A stretch of DNA of 64,000 nt, taken from assembly GCF_012933445.1 (NCBI RefSeq), contig NZ_JABBNC010000028.1:62001-126000 (forward strand). Direction: 5' to 3'. Below the pieces are notes generated by a model. The model ran no database searches, was not told the origin of the DNA, and was given only the letters and a program-made list of their open reading frames with translations. This DNA comes from Actinoplanes sp. TBRC 11911 (GTDB lineage Bacteria; Actinomycetota; Actinomycetes; Mycobacteriales; Micromonosporaceae). Positions within the stretch are counted from its first letter, which is position 1; the number at the start of each line of letters is the position of its first letter. The position numbers were made by a program, and so were the translations under genes. Of this stretch, positions 1-8,910 are shown piece by piece.

Positions 1-1
1 C

Positions 2-3000
2 ATCACGGTCGGCTCGGCGACCGTCCCGGGCAGCACCTGCACCTGGAACGGACAGATCCAGTGCACCGGCATCACCCTCGCGGCGAACACGCCGAAGGTG
101 ATCTCGATCGGCATGACCGCGCCGCCGAACGCGCCGCAGAGCACGTGGACCACCAGCGGCATGACCGCGAAGACGGCCACCGAGACCGCCGCCGAAGCCG
201 GTGACCTCGCCACCGTCCTCGCGCCGCGGACCTCGATCACCGTCACCGACGGCGTTCCGGCGGCGGGCACGGTGTCGGCCGGCGACGACGCGACGTTCAC
301 GGTGCGCGTCGACAACGCCGGGCCGTCCGACTCGCCGACCACGAAGTTCACCGTGAAGGCGCCGGACGGCACCACCTTCGTCACGGTGCCGAGCGGCTGC
401 GCCATCACCCTCCCGGCCCTCGCCACCTGCTCGGTCAACGTGCCCGCCTCGGTGGGACCCGGCCCGGTCCTGAGCTTCAAGGTGCACATCCCGGACGACG
501 CCGACCCCTTCACCCCGCTCGGCAACGGATGCGTCAACCTCGACGGCGGCGACTGCAAAGGCCCGGACGACGAGGTCATCGACCCGATCGTGCTGAAGGT
601 CCCGCTCGCGCGGCGGGCGACCGTGACCACCACCCCGGCCACCGTCACCCCGGGCGCATCGGGCACCGCGCAGCTCAAGGTCACCGCCACCAACGGCGCG
701 CTCAGCGGCGTCACCGTGGTGGTGCCGACCGGCGACCTGCCGGGCAAGATGCACGTCACCGCGATCAGCGGCGCGAGCTGCACCCCGCCGCCGGTGAGCT
801 CGACCGACTGGACGTGCACGATCGCGTCGATCGCGGACAAGACGACCACCGTGCTGAGCGTGACCGTGACCGCGGACCCAGACGCGCCCACGTCCCTGAC
901 GTGGACCGCGCAGGGCATCAAGGTCAGTGACGCCTCGGACTCCATCCAGGTGGACCGTCCGATGGCCACCACCGGCGCGCCCTCCTACACACTGACGCCC
1001 GGCGCGACGCTGAGCCCCGCCACGATTCTGCCGGGCGGCACCGGGACCTACTCCGTCACGGTGCAGCACAGTGGACCGTCGAAGGCGTCCGGCGTCAAGT
1101 ACGGCGTGATGGTCCCGGCCGGCGTCAGCTTCGGCACCCTGCCGGGGAACTGTGTGGCGGACCCGGCGTCGTCGCGCCGGCTCATCTGCACCGACGACTT
1201 CGCCCCCGGCGCCACCGTCACGACGTCCGTCCCGGTCCAGGTCAGCGGCACCGCGGACCCGGGCGCCGCGCTGGCCGGCGGCTGTGTGGACATCAACAAC
1301 GACAGCTACTGCGCCACCCCGCCGGACTTCGCGCTGCCGGCGATCACGGTCGGCACCCCGTTCGACCGGCAGATCTCGATCACCACGCAGCCCGGCACGA
1401 TCGGTTCGAACAGCAGCGGCACCGCGGCGGTCGTCGTGCACTCGACCACCGCGCAGACCTTGGACGTCAGCATCCCGCTGACCGGCAAGCCGGCCGAGAT
1501 CGGGGTGAGCGGGGCGACCGCGAACAACACCCCCTGCACGGTCACCACGACGATCGACTGCGACAACATCACCCTGGCCGCGCCGGGCGACATCACCGTC
1601 ACGCTGAACGTCGCGGTCGCCCAGGTGAGCCAGCCGATCACCTGGGCGAGCAGCGCCATCACGGTGACCGGGGCGAACCCCGGCGAGTCGGTCACCGGCG
1701 GCGGGGTGCTGGTCCATACGTCCGCGCCGCAGTACCACCTGACGGCGACCACCACCGCGCAGGCCGACGACGTCGTGCTGCCCGGCGGCACCGGCACGAT
1801 CACCGCCACCATCAAGAACACCGGCACCGACCCGGCGCCCTCGATCCCGGTGACGCTGCGCGCCCCGGCCGGCACCACCTTCGGCGCGCTCAGCGGAACC
1901 ACCTTGTCGCTGTGCCCGACCCGGACGCCGACCACCCTGACCTGCACGGTCACCGTGCCGGCCAACAACGGGACGGTCGGCCCGCTCACCCTGCCGATCG
2001 TGGTGCCCAGCACGGCCGGCGGCACGATCGACGGCGGTTGTCTCGACTTCAACGGCGACGCGACCTGTAGCACCTCCGCGCCCGACGTGGCGTTGCCCAA
2101 GTTCGTGCTGCGGGTGCCGCTGCCGCAGGTGATCAGCGAGGTGCCGGGCGCGGTCGAGACGATCACGCCGGGCCGCACCGCCACCGCCGAGGTCGACCTC
2201 AGCGCCAACGCCCTGCGCCCCGGCCTGCTGGTCACGATCGACACCAGCGACCGGCCGGCCGGGCTGGTGATCACCACCGCCAAGATCGGCAGCACCACCT
2301 GCAACGTCGACAACACCGCGAACACCATCACCTGTACGCCGGTGGACTTCCAGGGCGGCAAGACGCTCATCCTCGCGCTGGATCTGACCGCCGCGCCGAT
2401 CACCGCGGCCAAGACCTGGTCGCCCGCGGTGACCATCGCCGAGATGGCCGGCAGCACGGTCAAGGACTCCACCCAGCTGCGCCCGGACGTGGTCACGGTC
2501 AACCCGCCGGACGCCACGGTCACGGCGAGCGTCGCCGTGCCGCCGCCGGGCAAGGTGCTGGCCGGCGACACCGCCGTCGTGACGGTCACGCTGCACAACA
2601 CCGGGCCGTCCACCAAGGTCGGTGCCACGTACGCCTTCCGGGCGCCGGCCAACAGCACGTTCACCGCGCTGACCGGTGACGCCGCCGGCTACTGCCAGCG
2701 GGCCTCGGACGTGCTGGTCACGTGCACGCTCAACGTGCCGCCCGGCGACGTGGTCTTCGACCTGGGCCTGAAGGTGGCCGACAACGCCGACCCCGGCAGC
2801 ACCCTGGGCGGCGGCTGCATCGACAACGACGGCAACAACGTCTGCAACGGCAACGATCCGGTCAAGATCACGATCCAGCTCGGCAAGACGTTCGCCGATC
2901 ACGTCGACCTGAGCGTCGAGGGCGGCACGGTGGTCCCCGGCCGCACCGGCACCGGCCGGGTGCTCGCCGTCGCGGATCAGACGTTCACCAACGCGTCGCT

Positions 3001-6000
3001 GACGATCCCCACCACCGGTGCGAACGCGCTGCCGGCGAAGATGCGCGTCACGAACGTGACCGCGGGAACCGGCTCGCAGTGCACGTGGACCGGAAAGATC
3101 TCGTGTACCGCGGTCACCGTCCAATCCGGATCGCACCATGTGGTCACCGTGACCGTCGCCGCGGATCCCGACATCGCCGCCGGGGTCACCTGGACGCCGA
3201 TCGTGACGCTCGCGGACAGCTCCGGCAGCCCGGTGCAGGCCAGCGGCGTACTGATCACCAGCGGCGCGCCGGAGTCCACCATCACCTACGCGCCGGCCGC
3301 GGTCACCGGCACGGTCAAGCCCGGTGACACGGTGACCATGGCGGTGACGGTGGGCAACGCCGGCCCGTCCGACGCCACCGACGTCACCACCCGCGTGAAG
3401 GCCCCGGACGGCACCCTGTTCGGCTCGCCGCCGCCGGCCGGATGCGTCGCGGTCGGCAACACCGTGTTCGACTGCAAGTTCAGCCTCGCCAACGGTGCCA
3501 CGGTGAAGTGGAACCTGCCGATCCAGGTCCCGGCGAGCGCCGACCCGGCCAGGCCGGTCACCGGCGGGTGCGTCGACAAGGACCGCGACGGGTGCGGGAC
3601 CGGCGACATCACGCTGCCCGACATCGCGCTGACCCCGACGTTCGTGCAGGCCGTCACGCTGTCCGCGGACCCGGCCGAGATCACGCCGGGCCGGTCCGGC
3701 ACGGTCGCCGTCAAGGTCGCGGCCACCCACGTGCAGAACGGCATCAGCGTGACGATCCCGTTCGACGACCTGCCGCCCGGCATGACCGTCACCGGGGCAC
3801 GCGCCGGCAGCGGCACGTGTGTGCTCGGCACCGGCGACGTCACCTGTTCCGGCCTGAGCGTCCCGGCCGGCGGGGCCACGCTCATCACGCTCGACGTCGC
3901 GGTCAAACCGGCGGCGCACCCCGGCGACGGCTGGTCGCCCGCGATCACCGCCACCGACGGGAAGCAGACGCTGCACAAGAGGCTCACGAACGCCGCCGTC
4001 ATCGGCGCCGCGGACATCGCGGTCACGGCCGAGGTGGCCGACGTGCCCTCGGCCGGGACGGTGCACGCGGGCGGCACCGGCACCATCGGTGTCAAGCTGA
4101 CCAACGGCGGCACGTCGTTCGCCGGCGCCCAGCAGTTCTCGATCGTCGCGCCGGACGGCGTCACGTTCCCGGCGCAGACCGGCACCACCGGGCAGATGTG
4201 CGCGAAGGTCTCGGACATCCGGCTGGACTGCACCGTGGACGTCGGCGGGAACGCGCGCACCCAGTTCCCGATCACCTTCGAGGCCGCCGCCGGCGCGGAC
4301 CCGGCCAAGCCGCTGACCGGCGGGTGCGTGCGCACCGGCCTCGGGTCGGACTGCCGGTCCTCGGACGCGCCGATCCCGGACATCCAGCTGTTCCGGCCGG
4401 CCGCCGACACGATCGTGGTGACCGGCGCGCCGGACCACCCGGCCCCCGGCGCCAACGGGACCGGCGGCGTCGTGGTCACCTCGCCGACGAAGATCACCGG
4501 CGCCACCGTCACGGTGCCGCTGACCGGGCTGCCGGCCGGATTCACCTACGTCGGAGCGTCCGGACCGACCGGCTCGCAATGCTCGAAGACCGCCACCGAG
4601 GTGAAGTGCACGGGAGTCACCGTGGAAAGTGGCGGCGACACGCCCGTGAAGATCACCGTGCGGACGCCGGCGAACGCGACGTCGTCGGTGACCTGGCGGC
4701 CCACCGTCACGGTGGTCGCCGGCAACGCGACCGTGACCGGCACGGCGGATCTCATCACCCCCGGTGCCCCGGTGGCGCCGGTCTCGTTCACCGTCACCGG
4801 CCCGTCCGGCAGCGTCGCGCCCGGCGACACCACCACGTTGCGGATCAGCGTCGCCAACGCCGGCCCGTCGGTCGCCACCGGCCGCACCGCGACGATCAAC
4901 GCGCCCACCCACACGAAGTTCGGAGCATTGTCCGGCCAGGTCGCGAAGGACTGCACGCGCACCAGCGACACCCAACTGAACTGCACGTACGACGTGGACC
5001 CGGCGACCAGCCTGGAATGGGTCGTGCCGCTGGAGGTGGACGGCGACGCCCAGGACGGCGACACCCTCTCCGACGGCTGTGTATCCGCCGGGACCGACAA
5101 GACCTGCGGCGACCCGGCCGACGTCGCGGTCGGCGACACGCCGGTCGACCAGCCGCTGAGCAGGACCGGCGCGGTGCAGCTCGGCACCGTCGTGGCGAAA
5201 CCGGGCGAGCCGGCGACCACGAGCGTGACCATCTCGGCCACGGTGGACCACGACAACCTCACGCTGACCGTCCCGTTGAGCGCGCTGCCCACCGGCATCA
5301 AGGTGACCGGCGCGTCGATGGCGGACGCGTCCTGCACCGTGACGAGCACCCAGATCCGGTGCACCGGCGTCGATCTGGCGGCGGACACGCCGCGTACGTT
5401 GACGATCGATGTGGCCGTCGGTTCCGGGGTGAGCGCGGGCACCGCGTGGAAGGCCACCGGCATCGTGCTGGCCGACGCGGACGACGCCACCGACCGGCTC
5501 ACCGCGTCCGGCACGCTGGTGACCACGGACACCCCGGCGTACACGGTCAGCGTCACCATCGGCTCCCCGTCGCCGGCCAAGCCCGCGTCCGGCGACACCG
5601 CGGTCCTGCCGATCCACATCGTGAACTCCGGTCCGGGCGACGCGAAACCGTACGAGATGGTGGTGGTCGTCCCGCCCGGCACGAAGCACGGCACCCTGCC
5701 GGCCGGCTGCGTCGAGGGCGCGAAGGCGAGCATCGTGATCTGCAAGGTCACCGTGCCCGCGGGGGAGTCGGTGAACCTCGAGGTGCCGATCGTGGTCGAC
5801 GACGACGCCAAGCCCGGCGACCAGGTCTCGGACGGCTGCCTGGACGGTGCGCTGGCCACCGGCACCCCGAAGTTCGACTACACCTGCGGTGGCGACGACG
5901 ACGTGGCGATCCCCGGATTCGAGGTCGGCCGGCACGCCGTCAACCTGGCCATCTCGTACGGGGGAGCGACGGTTCCCATCAAGCTGGGTGAGGACGGGCT

Positions 6001-6736
6001 GGTGGTCAAGGTCCCGTACGCCAACGACGGCACCCTGATCGCCGACAACGTGGCCTTCACGATCGCGCCGCCGGAGGACGTCTGGGTGGCGAAGGCGACC
6101 GTCCTGATCGACGACTCGAACGCCGAGGTGCAGGCGCTGGCCGCCGAGACGACCATGGTGGACACCACGTGCACCGGCGTGGCCTCGGGCGCGGCCAACG
6201 AGGTGGCCTGCGAGGCGCCCGACTCGGCGGCGCTGTCCGGAAGCGAGCTGTGGCTGACCCTCAAGGTGGGCTCGGGCGCGAAGGCCGGCACCCACCTCAT
6301 GCGGGTGACCGTGTCGACCAGCAGCGCGGACGGCAACACCTCGGACAACGCGGTGGACATCCCGTTGGTGCTGGCCGCCGCCTCCGATAACGGGACAAAT
6401 CCGGATAATGACGGATCGAGTGGGTCGGGCGGCGACACCAGCGGCACCGGCGGCGGCACCAACAACGCGGGCGGCCGGCTCGCCAAGACCGGTGCGCAGA
6501 TCACCGGCCTCGCCCTGCTCTCGATGATCATGATGGTCGTCGGCTTCACGACCGTCACGCTGGCCCGCGAGCGGGGGCTCAGGCCGGGTACGGCCACTCG
6601 TGCACGGGCCGGTTCTCATGCATCAGCGGAAGGTATCGCCGAAGCATTTCGTGGAGCGCTTCGCGTCGGTCGTACCCGTCGGCCTCCACGGCATGCAAGG
6701 TCTGCACCTGCCAGGCGGCACCGTTGCGGTGAGTGA
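2..6736 (+). CDS. Giant repetitive cell-wall protein with sortase-type tail (5' end outside window)
   Basis: The frame is open from the window edge and the residues before the first ATG (98) match the repeat pattern, so the gene begins upstream. About 2,240 residues are visible. They form a head-to-tail array of units of about 252 residues with DUF11-like beta-sandwich character (phrases such as NAGPSD and APDGTTF). Each unit carries paired cysteines and a loop of the type GGCVDxNxDxxC; these loops start near nt 521, 1277, 2033, 2810, 3563, 4319, 5072 and 5831. The C-terminus has a Gly/Ser/Asn linker, an LAKTG sorting motif, a hydrophobic segment (about nt 6495-6560) and RERG, as in sortase-anchored actinobacterial surface proteins. 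Oddly, about 55 Arg-rich residues follow, and the last 158 bp overlap the convergent ligase gene. Likely a long stalk or adhesin; ligand unknown. Confidence 0.88.
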   Translation: MTVGSATVPGSTCTWNGQIQCTGITLAANTPKVISIGMTAPPNAPQSTWTTSGMTAKTATETAAEAGDLATVLAPRTSITVTDGVPAAGTVSAGDDATFTVRVDNAGPSDSPTTKFTVKAPDGTTFVTVPSGCAITLPALATCSVNVPASVGPGPVLSFKVHIPDDADPFTPLGNGCVNLDGGDCKGPDDEVIDPIVLKVPLARRATVTTTPATVTPGASGTAQLKVTATNGALSGVTVVVPTGDLPGKMHVTAISGASCTPPPVSSTDWTCTIASIADKTTTVLSVTVTADPDAPTSLTWTAQGIKVSDASDSIQVDRPMATTGAPSYTLTPGATLSPATILPGGTGTYSVTVQHSGPSKASGVKYGVMVPAGVSFGTLPGNCVADPASSRRLICTDDFAPGATVTTSVPVQVSGTADPGAALAGGCVDINNDSYCATPPDFALPAITVGTPFDRQISITTQPGTIGSNSSGTAAVVVHSTTAQTLDVSIPLTGKPAEIGVSGATANNTPCTVTTTIDCDNITLAAPGDITVTLNVAVAQVSQPITWASSAITVTGANPGESVTGGGVLVHTSAPQYHLTATTTAQADDVVLPGGTGTITATIKNTGTDPAPSIPVTLRAPAGTTFGALSGTTLSLCPTRTPTTLTCTVTVPANNGTVGPLTLPIVVPSTAGGTIDGGCLDFNGDATCSTSAPDVALPKFVLRVPLPQVISEVPGAVETITPGRTATAEVDLSANALRPGLLVTIDTSDRPAGLVITTAKIGSTTCNVDNTANTITCTPVDFQGGKTLILALDLTAAPITAAKTWSPAVTIAEMAGSTVKDSTQLRPDVVTVNPPDATVTASVAVPPPGKVLAGDTAVVTVTLHNTGPSTKVGATYAFRAPANSTFTALTGDAAGYCQRASDVLVTCTLNVPPGDVVFDLGLKVADNADPGSTLGGGCIDNDGNNVCNGNDPVKITIQLGKTFADHVDLSVEGGTVVPGRTGTGRVLAVADQTFTNASLTIPTTGANALPAKMRVTNVTAGTGSQCTWTGKISCTAVTVQSGSHHVVTVTVAADPDIAAGVTWTPIVTLADSSGSPVQASGVLITSGAPESTITYAPAAVTGTVKPGDTVTMAVTVGNAGPSDATDVTTRVKAPDGTLFGSPPPAGCVAVGNTVFDCKFSLANGATVKWNLPIQVPASADPARPVTGGCVDKDRDGCGTGDITLPDIALTPTFVQAVTLSADPAEITPGRSGTVAVKVAATHVQNGISVTIPFDDLPPGMTVTGARAGSGTCVLGTGDVTCSGLSVPAGGATLITLDVAVKPAAHPGDGWSPAITATDGKQTLHKRLTNAAVIGAADIAVTAEVADVPSAGTVHAGGTGTIGVKLTNGGTSFAGAQQFSIVAPDGVTFPAQTGTTGQMCAKVSDIRLDCTVDVGGNARTQFPITFEAAAGADPAKPLTGGCVRTGLGSDCRSSDAPIPDIQLFRPAADTIVVTGAPDHPAPGANGTGGVVVTSPTKITGATVTVPLTGLPAGFTYVGASGPTGSQCSKTATEVKCTGVTVESGGDTPVKITVRTPANATSSVTWRPTVTVVAGNATVTGTADLITPGAPVAPVSFTVTGPSGSVAPGDTTTLRISVANAGPSVATGRTATINAPTHTKFGALSGQVAKDCTRTSDTQLNCTYDVDPATSLEWVVPLEVDGDAQDGDTLSDGCVSAGTDKTCGDPADVAVGDTPVDQPLSRTGAVQLGTVVAKPGEPATTSVTISATVDHDNLTLTVPLSALPTGIKVTGASMADASCTVTSTQIRCTGVDLAADTPRTLTIDVAVGSGVSAGTAWKATGIVLADADDATDRLTASGTLVTTDTPAYTVSVTIGSPSPAKPASGDTAVLPIHIVNSGPGDAKPYEMVVVVPPGTKHGTLPAGCVEGAKASIVICKVTVPAGESVNLEVPIVVDDDAKPGDQVSDGCLDGALATGTPKFDYTCGGDDDVAIPGFEVGRHAVNLAISYGGATVPIKLGEDGLVVKVPYANDGTLIADNVAFTIAPPEDVWVAKATVLIDDSNAEVQALAAETTMVDTTCTGVASGAANEVACEAPDSAALSGSELWLTLKVGSGAKAGTHLMRVTVSTSSADGNTSDNAVDIPLVLAAASDNGTNPDNDGSSGSGGDTSGTGGGTNNAGGRLAKTGAQITGLALLSMIMMVVGFTTVTLARERGLRPGTATRARAGSHASAEGIAEAFRGALRVGRTRRPPRHARSAPARRHRCGE
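140..6030 (+). repeat. Array of eight ~756-bp coding repeats
   Basis: Eight diverged copies of a unit of about 756 bp, marked by the cysteine-acidic loops spaced 750-777 bp apart. Early copies keep an Asp/Asn-rich loop between the two cysteines (VDINNDSY, LDFNGDAT, IDNDGNNV, VDKDRDG). The sixth, seventh and eighth are degraded (VRTGLGSD, VSAGTDKT, and a longer insert). Confidence 0.8.
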
Positions 6737-8057
6737 GGCAGCGCTGCTCGATCACCCCGAGCAGCCGGTCCCGCTCGGCCGGCGAGACACCCCACTTGTC
6801 CAGCCCGGCGTGCGCGAGCGGCAGCAACCGCCGCAGCACCAGCTCGGTCACCTGGATGTAGCCCAGGCCCGGCCAGAACACGCTGGCCTCGATGCCGTGC
6901 CGGGCGCAGGTGTGGAAATTCTCCTCGGCGGCGCTGAAGCTCATCTGCGTCCACAACGGGCGCTCGGCGTCCGCGAGCGTGCGGATCAGGCCGTAGTAGA
7001 ACGCCGCGTTGGCCATCGTGTCGATGACCGTCGGACCGGCTGGCAACACCCGGTTCTCCACCCGCAGATGCGGCCGGCCCTTGACCACCGCGTAGATCGG
7101 CCGGTTCCAGCGGTAGACCGTGCCGTTGTGCAGCCGCAGCTCGCCCAGCTCAGGGATCTCGCCGCGTTCCAGGATGTCGGTCGGGTCGGCGTCGTCACAG
7201 ATCGGCAGCAGCGCCGGGAAGTAGCGGACGTTCTCCTCGAACAGGTCGAACACGCTCGTGATCCAGCGTTCCCCGAACCACACCCGCGGCCGTACGCCCT
7301 GCGCCCTGATCTCCTCCGACCGGGTGTCGGTGGCCTGCTCGAACAGCGGGATGCGGGTCTCGCGCCACAACTCGCGGCCGAACAGCAGCGGCGAGTTCGA
7401 GCCGAGCGCCACCTGGACGCCCGCGATGACCTGGGCGGCATTCCAGTACGCGGCGAACTGCGCGGGGCTGACCTGCAGGTGGAACTGGGTGCTGGTGCAG
7501 GCGGACTCGGGCGCGATCGTGTCGGTGGTGACCGCGAGCCGGTCCACCCCGTCGATCCGGATGTCCAGATCCTCGCCGCGGGCCGCGAAGATCTGCTCGT
7601 TCAGCAGCTTGTACCGGGGATTGACGCTCAGTGCGTCTTCGGTCATGTGCTCGCGGCGTAATGTCGGTAATATCCCGATCATCACGGTATGGGCGCCGAC
7701 CTCGCGGGCCCGCTTCTCCGCGTGGTTCAGGCTCGCGCGCAGCGTCCGCTCGAGATCCGCGTTCTCGTCGCCGGCCAGCCGGCGCGGCGGCACGTTGATC
7801 TCGATGTTGAACTGGCCCAGCTCGGTCTGGAAATCCGGGTCGGCGATCGCGTTCAGCACCTCGGAGTTGCGCATCGCCGGGTCGGCCCCGTTGTCGATGA
7901 GGTTGAGCTCGATCTCCATGCCGGTCAGCGGCCGCTCGAACTCGAACCGCGACTCCCGCAGCATCGCGGCGAAAACGTCCAGACTGCGCCGGATCTTGTG
8001 TCTGTAGCGCGCCCGATCCTCTCGGGTGAACTTGGTCTGCTCGACTTCCTCGCCCAC
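6579..8057 (-). CDS. Glutamate-cysteine ligase family 2 (GCS2) protein
   Basis: A 492-residue protein with the GCS2/COG2170 signature: an N-terminal TGMEIELNLID segment, FNIEINVPPR, CTSTQFHLQVSP and ALGSNSPLLFGRELW, and a C-terminal ENFHTCARHG. The family condenses glutamate with cysteine or another amine using ATP. Actinobacteria with mycothiol usually lack glutathione, so the physiological product is uncertain (EgtA-like gamma-glutamylcysteine or another gamma-glutamyl amide). The GTG start lies after a GGTGG-type ribosome site. It converges on the surface-protein gene with a 158-bp overlap; its own C-terminus (HEWPYPA) looks natural, so the overlap probably comes from extension of the neighbour. 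Confidence 0.85.
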   Translation of the reverse strand: MGEEVEQTKFTREDRARYRHKIRRSLDVFAAMLRESRFEFERPLTGMEIELNLIDNGADPAMRNSEVLNAIADPDFQTELGQFNIEINVPPRRLAGDENADLERTLRASLNHAEKRAREVGAHTVMIGILPTLRREHMTEDALSVNPRYKLLNEQIFAARGEDLDIRIDGVDRLAVTTDTIAPESACTSTQFHLQVSPAQFAAYWNAAQVIAGVQVALGSNSPLLFGRELWRETRIPLFEQATDTRSEEIRAQGVRPRVWFGERWITSVFDLFEENVRYFPALLPICDDADPTDILERGEIPELGELRLHNGTVYRWNRPIYAVVKGRPHLRVENRVLPAGPTVIDTMANAAFYYGLIRTLADAERPLWTQMSFSAAEENFHTCARHGIEASVFWPGLGYIQVTELVLRRLLPLAHAGLDKWGVSPAERDRLLGVIEQRCLTHRNGAAWQVQTLHAVEADGYDRREALHEMLRRYLPLMHENRPVHEWPYPA

Positions 8058-8146
8058 CGCACACCACCTTCGTCGGCCATCTCAACCTTGCTATACCGAT
8101 CCGATCGGCGCCAGGCGTGCGGCGGACCAGGTCCACTGTGGGTCCG

Positions 8147-8668
8147 CTACCGCATCGCGAAGGCGATCAGCAGGGCCGCGACCAGGACGCCGATGGTCGC
8201 CTGAATCAGCAGAGCCGGACCCATGTGCGACCACATCGTCGGGATCCGGGGCGTGAGCGGCTGCATCGTGGTGAGGTTGATGACCTGCTCCAGGCGTACC
8301 GGAAGCACTGGATCTCGTTGGGGTTTGACCCGCAGCTGGACCAGGTCGCCACGGTGGATCGCGGACTGCGGCAGGTGCCCGTGCATCTCCACCTCATAGA
8401 CCTGACCGAGCTCATCCCGTACGCGAAGGGGAGTCACCAGGAACTCCGGGCCCTTCTTGAGCTCCTTGAAGGTGCGGCGCGCCGGCTTCATCCGCAGCAG
8501 CGAGCCGATCATCTGGGCGATGCCCGCGGTGAGGAAGACCAGGAGCAGCACCGGTTTACGCAGACTGATTTCCCTGGTGTACGAGGTTTGGAAGCCGGCA
8601 AAACGACCGGTGATGACGGGCCCGGCGTGCCGGAGGATTCGCTCGCGGTACAGCTCGACGTCGTCCAT
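8147..8668 (-). CDS. Small membrane protein of unknown function
   Basis: A 173-residue protein not assigned to a named family. Hydrophobic segments lie near residues 39-58 and 152-172. Between them is a soluble beta-rich stretch (residues about 70-145, with LGQVYEVEMHGHLP and LVQLRVKPQ) that resembles a small OB- or NfeD-like domain; that comparison is only an impression. The ATG start has an excellent AGGAGGTGA ribosome site directly upstream. It lies upstream of the ligase gene on the same strand, 89 bp apart. Confidence 0.7.
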   Translation of the reverse strand: MDDVELYRERILRHAGPVITGRFAGFQTSYTREISLRKPVLLLVFLTAGIAQMIGSLLRMKPARRTFKELKKGPEFLVTPLRVRDELGQVYEVEMHGHLPQSAIHRGDLVQLRVKPQRDPVLPVRLEQVINLTTMQPLTPRIPTMWSHMGPALLIQATIGVLVAALLIAFAMR

Positions 8669-8910
8669 ACGGGGATCACCTCCTGGGGGTATTGCTTATC
8701 GTACGGAATGTCACTCTCCGTGTACCGCGAGTGAATACTTACTCCTCGTTGTCGCTCATGGGGCCGTTTCCGCAGGTCCGCGCCGTTTTTCGGGTTCACA
8801 CCAGCCACCCCGTCACCGATATGGCGAAAATCGCGCGAATCGCCCGCGTGGGGCGGTGAACTTGAGCTCGGACCGTGTTATGGCGCGCGGCCCCGACGGG
8901 GGGAAGAACC

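Noticed and set aside
3286..5865. Long antisense frames opposite the giant surface protein
   Set aside because: They are shadows produced by high GC; composition is Thr/Val/Pro-rich without domains and the repeats explain their length.
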